Both the position numbers and the translations under genes were made by a program. Shown here piece by piece: positions 37,801 through 45,288 of a stretch of DNA of 64,000 bases. The notes beneath the pieces are model-generated. The model saw only the letters and a list, made by a program, of their open reading frames with translations, made no database searches and was not told where the DNA came from. Origin of the DNA: Oceanimonas pelagia. GTDB taxonomy: Bacteria > Pseudomonadota > Gammaproteobacteria > Enterobacterales > Aeromonadaceae. The stretch is taken from the NCBI RefSeq assembly GCF_030849025.1, contig NZ_CP118224.1, positions 1,782,001 through 1,846,000 on the forward strand. Reading direction: 5' to 3'. The stretch's first letter is position 1, and each line of letters opens with the position of its first letter.

Positions 37801-38124
37801 GGTATGCCAGTCATTTTCATCCTGCTGGCGCAGAATGTTTCGCCCGGTGGTGTTGGTCGGCACTGTGCCCTCCGCATTAAAGCGGCTGTTATCGCCTACG
37901 ATCCACATCAATTCACTATGATCCTTGCCTCTGATCCAGTGACAGGCCACCGCCGTATTTTTACGGGCGGTCTTGCGCAATAACTTGCGCAAGGTAGTCA
38001 GACCGTCCCAGGTAATGGGCGTTTGCCAGGCTCTGTCCCCTTTCCGCCCGGCAAACTGGTCCAGAATGCGCCGGGTTTCGGTGAGTGCATTTTTACTGCA
38101 ACGGGAAATCAGCAACACATTCAT
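34819..38124 (-). CDS. cas3: CRISPR type I-F Cas2-Cas3 fusion nuclease-helicase
   Basis: The 1101-residue fusion is typical of type I-F. The N-terminal Cas2-like domain (MNVLLISRCSKNALTETRRI, about residues 1-90) binds Cas1 for spacer acquisition. The HD nuclease has ALLHDLGKACKAFQS at about residue 120. The superfamily 2 helicase has Walker A STGCGKTLANGR near residue 420, VLDEIDDFD near 577 and SATIP soon after. All key residues are intact, so target degradation and primed adaptation should both work. Its start overlaps the cas1 stop (ATGA). Confidence 0.97.
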   Translation of the reverse strand: MNVLLISRCSKNALTETRRILDQFAGRKGDRAWQTPITWDGLTTLRKLLRKTARKNTAVACHWIRGKDHSELMWIVGDNSRFNAEGTVPTNTTGRNILRQQDENDWHTAEDIKLLAALAALLHDLGKACKAFQSRLVGKGPQGANLYRHEWISLRLFQAFVGNDDDAGWLSRLENADKFSHDWLDNLVKDGLDNTDPYPFRSLPPLAQAIGWLIITHHRLPGRPSLEGLRAEELDMPLADIDSQWNQRTDNPDPKEIAPYWTFEAPLPVVTQRWRTQAAKYAQRLQQRRERAPDGWLTNAYVMHLARLSLMLSDHHYSSLSEPNLRVKGEDNYPLYANTNRKTGELCQRLDEHLLGVAKVSRSVSHHLPTLSENLPRLARHKGFRKRSQHARFRWQDHAFDLAEGLKTRAARQGFFGINMASTGCGKTLANGRILYALANPQQGARFSVALGLRTLTLQTGQAYRDRLHLGDDELAVRVGGSASRQLYEFHEAQAEASGSASSQSLVPEDSHVVFEGNFADHPVLKTAGHDDRIKALISAPVLVCTVDHLIPATESERGGHQIAPMLRLLSSDLVLDEIDDFDINDLPALTRLVYWAGLLGSRVLLSSATIPPSLSEGLFRAYKAGREQFQCNRGEPGTAVNICCAWFDEHDRMHEDCPDEASYVRAHLRFVEKRSQKLARDGIRRRAELSRLTTLTGQSQLLRQGFAQDLMQQAMVLHQAHYTVDPHSQKRVSFGLARMANIEPMVEVAKAIYAMGAESGILIHLCVYHSQYPLLLRSAIEQQLDSALNRKDSNAVFELPEIRRRIDTYAQQDQLFIVLASPVAEVGRDHDYDWAIVEPSSMRSLIQLAGRVRRHRPDVYEVPNIALLHTNLRALEHKGKPAFCRPGFESADFLLSSHDLEQLLLPEERNVIDARPRILPRSELNPRASLVDLEHARLQAQMLGERAPQAAAAGNNRRRRRTEPVQPLSAASCYQRSGAMLTSILQRRQPFRESHTVQDDLVLLPDEDGVNAQLHKIEFSREQRKDVYIPVDHLLHRVQLACAEGVVTWGAEDYLTALETLAEKMELPLDVCARRFGTLSLDQKDNGWEFHPALGFTVRR

Positions 38125-39098
38125 GATGCCGCTCCCCCAAGTTCTGTTGCTATGTCCTTTAAGGTATCGACCATAAAGTCCAGGGCTTCGGCGCGGGTCA
38201 GCGACTCAATACAGCGATGGCGAAATTCCTGCTCTTCTTCACCTTTTACAGCAGACAAAAACGCCTGAGGCAAAACCAATGCATCTTTCACCAGATCGGC
38301 CACGTCAAACACCAGGCCGCCCCGGCGGGTTTTGCCGTGCAGCACAGCCAGGCCATGAGGCAAGCCCAGCACCCAGGTGGCCGTGGCTCCCAGGCCATAA
38401 GCCAGATAGTTACCATGATCCAGAAAACGGTTGGCCGGATCGGTGCCGCTACCCCGCTTGGCACGCACAAAATCGCCATAAGACACGGCTCTGGCCGCCA
38501 GCTTGAACAGATGCTTGGTCAGGCGCGCTTCTTCGGTCAATAAACCGGTGACATTGACTGCCTGCTGAATATTTTTCCGGTGCTGCTCCAGCAGCGGTAC
38601 CAGATGGTCCGCAGCAATATCAAACCCTTGTTCTTTTAGCTGGCGGTTATCCAGCCAGTGCTTTTTCAACTGATCCAGTCTGGCCTGTTGAATTTTTCGC
38701 GCCGCTTCCAGCCGCTGTTCATCATCAAACCAGAATCGTACCCAGCTCTGCAGATATTCGGTGGGCCGGTATTCGCTTTGTGGAGAAAACCAGGCCACAT
38801 CAATATCTACTTCATTGGCGCTGAACAAAGGGGTTCCGCCCCCACCACAAAAACCGACCAGCACCCCCGCCTTGGCCAGCTCCCGCATGGCAGCCTGGGT
38901 CACGGAAGTGCCTGTTCCCAGTAAAACCGTGGTGGTGTTGGCAATGGGAATGTTCCAGTAGTGGGAACGGCGCCCTTCATCGGTGACATATTCCACCCGG
39001 CCGCCCTTAACAAGCACCCGGCAATATTCCAGATAATAAATATTTGCCCGCTTGGAGTGCAGTATGGTTTTCAGATCTGACGGTGATAAATCATCCAT
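38121..39098 (-). CDS. cas1: CRISPR type I-F integrase Cas1
   Basis: The 325-residue metal-dependent integrase inserts new spacers at the leader end of the array together with the Cas2 part of Cas2-3. It begins MDDLSPSDLKTILHSKRANI, the I-F Cas1 opening, and contains YYLEYCRVLVKGGRVEYVTD, VLLGTGTSVTQAAMRELAKA and FLDHGNYLAYGLGATATWVL with the active-site His region. An AAGGAAGG Shine-Dalgarno precedes the ATG. It is the first cas gene; the WYL regulator lies 100 bases upstream on the same strand. Confidence 0.97.
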   Translation of the reverse strand: MDDLSPSDLKTILHSKRANIYYLEYCRVLVKGGRVEYVTDEGRRSHYWNIPIANTTTVLLGTGTSVTQAAMRELAKAGVLVGFCGGGGTPLFSANEVDIDVAWFSPQSEYRPTEYLQSWVRFWFDDEQRLEAARKIQQARLDQLKKHWLDNRQLKEQGFDIAADHLVPLLEQHRKNIQQAVNVTGLLTEEARLTKHLFKLAARAVSYGDFVRAKRGSGTDPANRFLDHGNYLAYGLGATATWVLGLPHGLAVLHGKTRRGGLVFDVADLVKDALVLPQAFLSAVKGEEEQEFRHRCIESLTRAEALDFMVDTLKDIATELGGAAS

Positions 39099-39114
39099 GA
39101 GATTGCCCTTCCTT

Positions 39115-39126
39115 AAATAGCTATTT
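39115..39126. promoter_or_regulatory. Perfect 12-base palindrome upstream of cas1
   Basis: AAATAGCTATTT lies 16 bases before the cas1 start codon. A hairpin GCCCTTT/AAAGGGC lies just further upstream (39136-39157). The palindrome may be an operator for the neighbouring regulator or another repressor; no protein is known to bind it. Confidence 0.35.
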
Positions 39127-39198
39127 TTCTACTCTGCCCTTTCTGTTGCCAAAGGGCCAACCCTGTACAAAAAACATGTCGCCTCACTTTACAGGTCT

Positions 39199-40035
39199 TC
39201 AAAACAACCACTCCTTCACCTCATCGTAATTGGCGAGGATCAGTTGCTGGGCGGCGGGGTTACCGTCGAGCATTTTGGTGTTTATCTGCATTTCCTTTAG
39301 CAGGTAACCGGCCAGGGCGGCGCGGGTGTTTATTTTGAGCTGGCCGTTTTCCATGGCGTAGTCGTGGATCAGAGCCTGTTGTTGTTCGGGGCTTAAACGG
39401 GGATCGGGGCTGATATTGAGGGTGATATGCGTATTCCAGCCGGTGTCGGGCGGCAGTGGTGCCAGCAGTGTGCCTTCCGGCTCGGGCGTGCCGTGAAAGC
39501 GGCTGAGCACAAAGTCACGGTAGTTTTGTGCTTTTTCGCACCAGGCACGCAGGTGCCAGCGGCTGCCGGTGTTTACAAAGCGCACCGGCACAATAATGCG
39601 GCCCTGGCGGTCGGCACTGCTTACCGCGCCATAGTCCACTTCCAGCCGCTCATGGTGGCGCAGTGCGTTTACCAATCGCCGGACCACCTGCGCAGACACC
39701 TGCCTGGCCGGCAACCGCAAAATATGATGGGCCAGCCCATAGCCGGGCTCGGTGGGCATGGCGTGAGCGCTCTGGCCGGTCATCCAGTTGAGATACTCGG
39801 CTACGTCGCCTGAAATATGAAAGGGCTGAAAACCTTGGGCAGGTAAATAGCCCTTGCGCGACGCGCAATATTCCAGATTACCGGTATGTTCCTGCTGATA
39901 TTGATTGATGGCTTTGCTGGCCTGCTGACGGCTCAGGCCAAAAAACTGCCGCAGGTGTCCAGTGGTAAGCCGGCCTTCCCAATGGCTGACAAGCTCAATC
40001 AGCCAGTAACGGCGATGGAGTTCGGGTTTTATCAT
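39199..40035 (-). CDS. WYL-domain transcriptional regulator at the head of the cas operon (CapW/BrxR-like)
   Basis: This 278-residue protein has an N-terminal winged helix (MIKPELHRRYWLIELVSHWE, then LRQFFGLSRQQASKAINQYQ) and a central WYL-type ligand-sensing domain (DRQGRIIVPVRFVNTGSRWH, then LRAWCEKAQNYRDFVLSRF). A C-terminal dimerisation segment follows, with INTRAALAGYLLKEMQINTK. The architecture matches the autoregulating CapW/BrxR group that controls CBASS and BREX islands; other WYL proteins regulate CRISPR loci. Its strand and position, 100 bases before cas1, suggest it controls cas expression. An inverted repeat overlaps its own -35 region. The family is confident; the target is inferred. 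Confidence 0.88.
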   Translation of the reverse strand: MIKPELHRRYWLIELVSHWEGRLTTGHLRQFFGLSRQQASKAINQYQQEHTGNLEYCASRKGYLPAQGFQPFHISGDVAEYLNWMTGQSAHAMPTEPGYGLAHHILRLPARQVSAQVVRRLVNALRHHERLEVDYGAVSSADRQGRIIVPVRFVNTGSRWHLRAWCEKAQNYRDFVLSRFHGTPEPEGTLLAPLPPDTGWNTHITLNISPDPRLSPEQQQALIHDYAMENGQLKINTRAALAGYLLKEMQINTKMLDGNPAAQQLILANYDEVKEWLF

Positions 40036-40061
40036 GGCGTCCGTGCTTTTTGTTTTTCACC

Positions 40062-40102
40062 ATTAAAGGCATTTGGCCGGAGAATAACAAGGGGTATTGT
40101 TC
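40062..40102 (-). promoter_or_regulatory. Promoter and candidate autoregulatory operator of the WYL regulator
   Basis: On the minus strand -35 TTGTTA (40085-40090), a 17-base spacer and -10 TTTAAT (40062-40067) precede the WYL gene. An imperfect inverted repeat (plus strand GAATAACA-N5-TATTGTTC, 40082-40102, six of eight arm positions matching) covers the -35. This is the expected place for repression by a CapW/BrxR-type dimer. Confidence 0.5.
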
Positions 40103-40336
40103 AGGAATGAAAATCACGACACGCAAAATGCAGTGACTTTGCCGCTTGCATCATATAACTGTTCAATAAGCGAGCCGAATCGGGGAGACTGATCAGCCCA
40201 TCACTTTTTTGGCCACCTGCGGGGCGAGCACCTGGTGCAATATGCCCTGGATCTCCGCCTTCGCGGAGATGACACAACGATAGAAGTTCAGGTTGCCCTG
40301 CTGAAGTGTGATTCTGGGTTGCCGTTTTGTGCCAAT
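40103..40336. other. Intergenic region between the WYL gene and htpX, with a partial R1 repeat
   Basis: No gene is supported. At 40247-40273 there is a partial R1 element, CTGGATCTCCGCCTTC followed by GCGGAGATGAC, with hairpin ATCTCCGC/GCGGAGAT. The rest shows no clear signal. Confidence 0.5.
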
Positions 40337-40361
40337 AAAAAAACCCCGGCAAGCCGGGGTT
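40337..40361 (-). terminator. Rho-independent terminator of htpX
   Basis: AACCCCGG and CCGGGGTT pair around a 4-base loop. On the minus strand the stem is followed by seven T residues. It lies about 35 bases after the htpX stop. Confidence 0.92.
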
Positions 40362-40396
40362 AAACAAGAGACCAAACTACAGGGTTTTTGCAAAAA

Positions 40397-41275
40397 TTAA
40401 CGGTGGCCGCGCAGCGCCTGAATGCGTTTTTCCAGCGGCGGGTGGCTCATAAACAGCTCGCTGTGGCGCTTGCCGTTAATACCAAAGGCGGCGAGAGAAC
40501 CTTCCAGCTGCGATTCCGGGCCGTGGCGCAGGCGCTCGAGGGCGGCGATCATTTTTTCGCGGCCGGCCAGGCGGGCGCCGCCTTCGTCGGCACGGTATTC
40601 CCGCTGACGGCTGAACCACATCACGATGATGGAGGCCAGAATGCCGAACACCAGCTCCAGCACCATGACGGTAGCGAAGTAGGCAATGCCGCCCATGCCG
40701 CCGCCTTCTTCTTCCTCGCTGTTGTTGCTGAGAACGCCGCTGATCACGTTGGCCACGATGCGGGCAAAGAACATCACAAAGGTGTTCACTACCCCTTGGA
40801 TCAGGGTGAGGGTAACCATGTCGCCGTTGGCCACGTGGCTCACCTCATGGGCCAGCACGGCTTCGGCTTCATCCCGGTTCATGCCGTACATCAGGCCGGT
40901 GGACACCGCCACCAGCGAGCTGTTGCGGCTGGCGCCGGTGGCAAAGGCGTTCATGTCGGGAGAGTCGTAAATGCCCACTTCCGGCATGCCAATGCCAGCC
41001 TGCTGGGCCTGGCGCTGCACTGTGGTGAACAGCCAGTGCTCCATTTCGTTGCGAGGTTGTTCAATCACCTGCACGCCGTAGGCGCGCTTGGCCATCCACT
41101 TGGACATAAACAGCGAAATGGTGGCACCGCCAAAGCCAAACACGGCACAGAACACCAGCAGGCCGCCAATGCTGCGGCTGTCAATGCCCAGCACCGAAAA
41201 CACTATGTTCAGCACCACGCCCAGCACCAGGACCACGGCGAGGTTGGTGGCAATAAACAACAGTATGCGTTTCAT
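40397..41275 (-). CDS. htpX: Membrane-bound zinc metalloprotease HtpX
   Basis: The 292-residue M48B protease takes part in inner-membrane protein quality control. There are two N-terminal membrane helices (residues about 4-22 and 35-54), the conserved [20 protein letters not shown], and the zinc site [11 protein letters not shown] (HExxH, near residue 139). Two further hydrophobic segments follow, then [20 protein letters not shown] with the third zinc ligand Glu. Length and motifs agree with E. coli HtpX. It is a single gene with its own promoter and terminator. Confidence 0.96.
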   Translation of the reverse strand: MKRILLFIATNLAVVLVLGVVLNIVFSVLGIDSRSIGGLLVFCAVFGFGGATISLFMSKWMAKRAYGVQVIEQPRNEMEHWLFTTVQRQAQQAGIGMPEVGIYDSPDMNAFATGASRNSSLVAVSTGLMYGMNRDEAEAVLAHEVSHVANGDMVTLTLIQGVVNTFVMFFARIVANVISGVLSNNSEEEEGGGMGGIAYFATVMVLELVFGILASIIVMWFSRQREYRADEGGARLAGREKMIAALERLRHGPESQLEGSLAAFGINGKRHSELFMSHPPLEKRIQALRGHR

Positions 41276-41306
41276 AACCCTTCCTTACATTCAGGTAACT
41301 GCAGAC

Positions 41307-41335
41307 ATAATATGTCCGCTTATGGGAATTTCAAG
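41307..41335 (-). promoter_or_regulatory. Promoter of htpX
   Basis: On the minus strand -35 TTGAAA (41329-41334), a 16-base spacer and -10 TATTAT (41307-41312) precede htpX. The -35 reads CTTGAAA, which is also the heat-shock sigma-32 -35 consensus, but the matching -10 is poor. The -10 lies inside the palindrome GACATAATATGTC (41304-41316), a possible operator. Confidence 0.55.
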
Positions 41336-41349
41336 ATGGCCATGATGAA

Positions 41350-42033
41350 TTATTTCAGCAGCGGTGCAAGATCAATAAAGCTTTGGGCGGTCTCGGCCTC
41401 CTGCTCGGTGAGCCTCGGCACTTCGCCCAGAAAGGGAGCGGAAATCAGCTGCTTGAGGGTGGCCGCGTTTTCCTCATAGTGACTCATGTGAGCATCCACC
41501 CGGTTCAGCACCCAGCCGGCCACTACCAGACCGTCGTGACGAATGGCTTCAAGGCTGAGCAGGGCGTGGTTAATGCAGCCAAGGCGCGCCCCCACCACCA
41601 GGATCACCGGCAGGTGCTCCTTCTTTACCCAGTCGGAAAGAAAATGGCCCTGCCCCAGGGGCAGTCGCCAGCCGCCGGCGCCTTCGGCAAAAATCCAGTC
41701 GGCGGCGGTCTCCCTGAGCCGGGCCAGCCCCTCGGCAATGCGGGGCAGTGCAATCACTTCCCCCGCCTGCTCGGCGGCAATGTGCGGGGCAATGGCCGGG
41801 GCGAAGGCGTAAGGATTATGCATGGCATAGGGCAGCCGAATGCTGGACTCGGCCTGCAAGGTGAGCGCGTCTTCATTCCTGAGGCTGCCGTCTGTCAGCT
41901 CACAGCCCGAGGCCACCGGCTTGTAGCCCAGCACCTGTTTGCCCGCCTCTTTGGCGGCGCGCATCAGGGCGCGGGTAACAAAGGTTTTGCCCACTTCGGT
42001 GTCGGTGCCGGTCACAAAAAAAGTCTTAACCAT
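41350..42033 (-). CDS. bioD: Dethiobiotin synthetase
   Basis: The 227-residue enzyme uses ATP and CO2 to close the ureido ring of dethiobiotin. It has the P-loop FVTGTDTEVGKTFVTRALM at residues 5-23, YKPVASGCELTDG with the conserved Lys and Ser, FAEGAGGWRLPLG, and LVVGARLGCINHALLSLEAI. It is the last gene of the bioB-F-C-D run on the minus strand and overlaps the bioC stop by 8 bases. Confidence 0.96.
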   Translation of the reverse strand: MVKTFFVTGTDTEVGKTFVTRALMRAAKEAGKQVLGYKPVASGCELTDGSLRNEDALTLQAESSIRLPYAMHNPYAFAPAIAPHIAAEQAGEVIALPRIAEGLARLRETAADWIFAEGAGGWRLPLGQGHFLSDWVKKEHLPVILVVGARLGCINHALLSLEAIRHDGLVVAGWVLNRVDAHMSHYEENAATLKQLISAPFLGEVPRLTEQEAETAQSFIDLAPLLK

Positions 42034-42781
42034 AAATCACTCCATATGCCAGCCGGTAGGTGGCCACGCAGTGGCCCTGTTGGTTTTTAGGATAGATGAG
42101 ATTGAGCCGCTGCCAGGCGGCCTTGCCCAGCAGGCCGCGCCGGCGCTGGCCGTTCACCTGGTTGGCGCCAATGCCCTTGAGATCGAGCAACAGGCCCTTG
42201 AGCTCGGGATAAAACAACTGCTCGGTGGCGGTATGCAACTGCCAGTCGCGGCCGGTGGCAGCGAGTTGCGCACGCAACAGCGGCTCGGCAATAAAACGGT
42301 TGATATGGGCGTGATCATCCAGAGCTTGCCAGCTTGCGGCCAGCTCCGCCAGGCTGCCCTCCAGCAGGGTGGAAAACACCATCACACCACCGGGCTTGAG
42401 CCGTTTACTCCAGTTGTCAAGCCAGGCGGCGGTGTCGCTGCTCCACTGCATGCACAGGTTGGCGAAGATGAAATCGAGGCTGGCCTCGGCCACAGGCGGG
42501 GCATCCATGTCGGCACACAGGGGAGTAATCTCGGCCCGGGTGGCCGCCTGTTGCAGCATGGCGGGGGACAAGTCCAGCGCCAGCAGGCGCTGTGCCCGCT
42601 GTTTCAGCATGGGGGCAAACCAGCCGCTGCCACAGCCCAGATCCAGCCCGGTGTGCGCCCGCGCCGGCAGATGCGCCAGCAGCGCCTCTCCGCTGCGCCG
42701 CTGCAGGGCGTTGTGGCGGTCATAGCTGGTGGCCGCCCGGCTGAAGGCGGCGGCCACCCGGTGTTTATCCACCTGTTGCAT
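42026..42781 (-). CDS. bioC: Malonyl-ACP O-methyltransferase
   Basis: The 251-residue SAM-dependent methyltransferase disguises malonyl-ACP so that the fatty acid pathway can build pimeloyl-ACP. The N-terminal FSRAATSYDRHNALQRRSGE is characteristic of BioC, the SAM-binding motif I is TGLDLGCGSGWFAPML (about residues 43-58), and LDFIFANLCMQWSSD follows. It overlaps bioD and is separated from bioF by 224 bases of repeated sequence. Confidence 0.95.
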   Translation of the reverse strand: MQQVDKHRVAAAFSRAATSYDRHNALQRRSGEALLAHLPARAHTGLDLGCGSGWFAPMLKQRAQRLLALDLSPAMLQQAATRAEITPLCADMDAPPVAEASLDFIFANLCMQWSSDTAAWLDNWSKRLKPGGVMVFSTLLEGSLAELAASWQALDDHAHINRFIAEPLLRAQLAATGRDWQLHTATEQLFYPELKGLLLDLKGIGANQVNGQRRRGLLGKAAWQRLNLIYPKNQQGHCVATYRLAYGVIYG

Positions 42782-42797
42782 GGAGTTCTCCGGAAAT

Positions 42798-42932
42798 CAG
42801 CTGTAAGCCATAAGCTGTCAGCTTTAAGTAAGGTCATTCCGGCCTTCGAGCCGGGATCTATTCTGCAGGCGGCTGTGTACTCAAGCTCATATGGTGCACC
42901 ATGCCCTGGACTCCCGCCTTCGCGTGAGTGAC
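42798..42932. repeat. Adjacent dispersed repeats R2 and R1 between bioC and bioF
   Basis: At 42798-42829 lies one unit of family R2 (AGCTGTAAGCCATAAGCTG, then TCAGCTTTAAGT), shared with the composite elements in the capsule locus. At 42833-42932 lies a full R1 element, starting GTCATTCCGGCCTTCGAGCC and ending CCGCCTTCGCGTGAGTGAC. The pair interrupts the biotin operon. Confidence 0.75.
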
Positions 42933-42939
42933 GTTGTTT

Positions 42940-43010
42940 TGTAGGCCCCAATTTATTGGGACAACGGCATCGCCTGTTGGCCGGATTGCCCAGCTAAAGC
43001 CGAGCCTACA
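42940..43010. repeat. Hairpin repeat with TGTAGGC...GCCTACA ends over the bioF stop codon
   Basis: A 71-base segment starts TGTAGGCCCCAATTTATTGG and ends AGCTAAAGCCGAGCCTACA. The outer arms TGTAGGC and GCCTACA are perfect inverted repeats. The bioF stop codon TAG (43006-43008 on the minus strand) lies inside the right arm. The arms resemble the GTAG...TTTAGCC core in the capsule repeats (family R4). Confidence 0.55.
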
Positions 43011-44142
43011 AAGCACTGTGCAGGGCATCAATCAGCCGTTGCACATCGGCCTCGGTGTGAGCGGCGCTCAGGGTAATGCGCAACCGGGCCGAGCCCTTGG
43101 GCACGGTGGGCGGACGAATGGCGCCGGTCCACAGCCCCTGTTGTTTGAGCGCGGCGGCAAGCGCCAGGGTAGCGGCTTCTTCGCCCACCACCAGGGGCTG
43201 TATGGCTGTGGCGGAAGGCAGCAGTTGCAGCGGTAATGCGGCCACCCCGGCGCGAAACTGCGAAACCAGATTGCGCAGGTGCGCCCGCTTGTCGTCGGCC
43301 CGGCGCACCAGCCGCACCGCGGCCAGCACGGCGGCGGCCTGGGGCGGAGGCAAGTGCGTACTGTAGATGTAGCTGCGGCCGAAATTGTGCAGATACTCCA
43401 CCAGCGCCCGGCTGCCGCCGACAAAGGCGCCGCTTACCCCCAGCGCCTTGCCGAAGGTGCCCATAAAGATGTTCACGCTGGTCGGGGCGAGCCCCTGTTC
43501 ATCCAGCGTGCCCCTGCCTTCGTTGCCCAGCACACCCAGGCCGTGGGCGTCGTCGATCATCAGCCAGTTGCCGCTTTGCCGGGCCAGCTTCACCAGCTCG
43601 GGCCAGGGCGCGGTGTCGCCGTCCATGCTGAACACCCCTTCCGACACAATCAGCCCCGCCGATGGCCTGAGCCTGCCCTCCAGCGCGGCCATGTCGTTAT
43701 GGGCAAAGCGCACCAGGCGCGCCGGGCTGAGCAGGCCGGCCTCCTGCAGCGAGGCGTGGTTGAGCCTGTCCTGCCACAGGGTGTGCTCCTTGCCAAGCAG
43801 CGCCTTGACAACCGCCTGATTGGCGGAAAACCCGGAGCTGAACAGCATCACCGCCTCCAGCCCCAGCCAGTCACACAGCTCGGCTTCCAGCTCCCGGTGG
43901 ATGGCCTGATGGCCCACCACCAGCGGCGAAGCCACGGCACCCACGCCGTAGTCCCGCGCCGCCTGTTCACTGGCCGCCTGCAGCTCGGGAGCCCGGCTCA
44001 GGCCCAGGTAGTCGTTGCCGGCAAAGTTGAGATATTGCTCGCCACCGGCGTGCAGCCAGCGGCCGTTTACCCGGTCAATGGCTGGCACACTGCGTTTCAG
44101 CCCGGCGGCGGCGCGCCCGGCCAGGCTCAGGTTAAAGGGCAT
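43006..44142 (-). CDS. bioF: 8-amino-7-oxononanoate synthase
   Basis: The 378-residue PLP enzyme condenses pimeloyl-ACP with alanine. Landmarks are YLNFAGNDYLGLSRAPELQA, GVGAVASPLVVGHQAIHREL, LMIDDAHGLGVLG, and the PLP-lysine region IFMGTFGKALGVSGAFVGG near residue 235. Length is normal. It follows bioB after 3 bases, so bioB-bioF are coupled; bioC and bioD follow after the repeat insertion. Confidence 0.96.
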   Translation of the reverse strand: MPFNLSLAGRAAAGLKRSVPAIDRVNGRWLHAGGEQYLNFAGNDYLGLSRAPELQAASEQAARDYGVGAVASPLVVGHQAIHRELEAELCDWLGLEAVMLFSSGFSANQAVVKALLGKEHTLWQDRLNHASLQEAGLLSPARLVRFAHNDMAALEGRLRPSAGLIVSEGVFSMDGDTAPWPELVKLARQSGNWLMIDDAHGLGVLGNEGRGTLDEQGLAPTSVNIFMGTFGKALGVSGAFVGGSRALVEYLHNFGRSYIYSTHLPPPQAAAVLAAVRLVRRADDKRAHLRNLVSQFRAGVAALPLQLLPSATAIQPLVVGEEAATLALAAALKQQGLWTGAIRPPTVPKGSARLRITLSAAHTEADVQRLIDALHSAL

Positions 44143-44145
44143 GAT

Positions 44146-45177
44146 TCAGGCTTCGTAATACAGTGGTTTGGGCGCGTTTTGCTCGGCAATCTGCTCGTGC
44201 AGTTCAATCTCCGCCATTTCGTCGGGCTTCTGACTCACGCCGCTGGGGCGCAGGCCCAGCCGCTTGAACAGCTGCATGTCGCTGTTTTCGTCCGGGTTGG
44301 GGGTGGTGAGCAGCTTGCAGCCATAAAAGATGGAGTTGGCACCGGCCATAAAGCACAGGGCCTGCATCTGGTCGTTCATCTTCTCGCGGCCGGCCGAGAG
44401 GCGCACGTGGCTCTTGGGCATCAGAATGCGGGCCACGGCAATGGTGCGGATAAAGTCGAAGTCGTCGAGATCGTCCTGATTTTCCAGCGGAGTCCCTTTT
44501 ACCTTTACCAGCATGTTGATGGGCACGCTTTCGGGCTGGCGCGGCAGGTTGGCCAGGGCCAGCAGCAGGCCGGCGCGGTCTTCCGGGGTTTCTCCCAGGC
44601 CCACAATGCCGCCGGAGCACACCTTCATGCCGGCCTCGCGCACGTTTTCCAGGGTGTTAAGCCGGTCGGCATAGGTGCGGGTGGTAATGATGTCGCCGTA
44701 GAACTCGGGGCTGGTGTCGAGGTTGTGGTTGTAATAATCCAGTCCGGCTTCTGCCAGCCGGCCGGCCTGGTCGGCGTTGAGCATGCCCAGGGTCATGCAG
44801 GTTTCCAGCCCCATGGCCTTCACTTCCTGCACCATCTTCACCAGATAGGGCATGTCGCGCTCCTTGGGATTGCGCCAGGCCGCGCCCATGCAGAACCGGC
44901 TGGAGCCGTTGCTCTTGGCTTCGCGGGCCCGCTCCAGCACCTTTTCCACTTCCATCAGCCGTTCGGTTTCCAGCCCGGTGTTGTAGCGGGCGCTCTGGGG
45001 GCAGTATTTGCAGTCTTCCGGACAGGCGCCGGTCTTGATGGAAAGCAGGGTGCTTACCTGCACTTCGTTGGGGTCGAAGTTGGCCCTGTGCACCTGCTGG
45101 GCTTCAAACAGCAGATCGAAAAACGGGCGGTCAAACAGTTCGAGCACTTGCTCGCGGGTCCAGAGTGTACGGCTCAT
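44146..45177 (-). CDS. bioB: Biotin synthase
   Basis: This radical-SAM enzyme inserts sulfur into dethiobiotin. I start it at [20 protein letters not shown] (343 residues), the family N-terminus; the open frame upstream would add 26 residues and run into the promoter. The radical-SAM cluster motif is [12 protein letters not shown] (CxxxCxxC, about residues 52-59). Further conserved Cys are in [12 protein letters not shown] and ETCMTLGML, and the Arg ligand region of the second cluster is [11 protein letters not shown]. It is the first gene of bioBFCD and is divergent from bioA. Confidence 0.96.
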   Translation of the reverse strand: MSRTLWTREQVLELFDRPFFDLLFEAQQVHRANFDPNEVQVSTLLSIKTGACPEDCKYCPQSARYNTGLETERLMEVEKVLERAREAKSNGSSRFCMGAAWRNPKERDMPYLVKMVQEVKAMGLETCMTLGMLNADQAGRLAEAGLDYYNHNLDTSPEFYGDIITTRTYADRLNTLENVREAGMKVCSGGIVGLGETPEDRAGLLLALANLPRQPESVPINMLVKVKGTPLENQDDLDDFDFIRTIAVARILMPKSHVRLSAGREKMNDQMQALCFMAGANSIFYGCKLLTTPNPDENSDMQLFKRLGLRPSGVSQKPDEMAEIELHEQIAEQNAPKPLYYEA

Positions 45178-45223
45178 GCTGAGGCCTTTTGCTTGATTGG
45201 TTATAAAGGTGTTTCGCTTGGCT

Positions 45224-45263
45224 AGTGTAAGGGCCGGTGTTAGCCTGTCAATCACAAACCAAC
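45224..45263. promoter_or_regulatory. bioB promoter with overlapping palindrome (candidate biotin operator)
   Basis: On the minus strand -35 TTGACA (45246-45251), a 16-base spacer and TACACT (45224-45229) form a good promoter for bioB. A palindrome with half-sites GTTAGCCTGT and ACAAACCAAC (45239-45263) covers the -35 in the 111-base bioA-bioB gap. It does not fit the E. coli BirA box TTGTAAACC...GGTTTACAA, so the regulator is unsettled. Confidence 0.5.
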
Positions 45264-45288
45264 AAGCAAGTTTACGTTTGATTTATTT

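Noticed and set aside
39133-39158. Hairpin GCCCTTT/AAAGGGC as a terminator of the WYL gene.
   Set aside because: No T run follows on the minus strand, so it would not separate the regulator from cas1 by intrinsic termination.
41304-41335. A sigma-32 heat-shock promoter for htpX.
   Set aside because: CTTGAAA fits the -35, but no CCCATNT-like -10 lies at the right distance; the sigma-70 reading is better.
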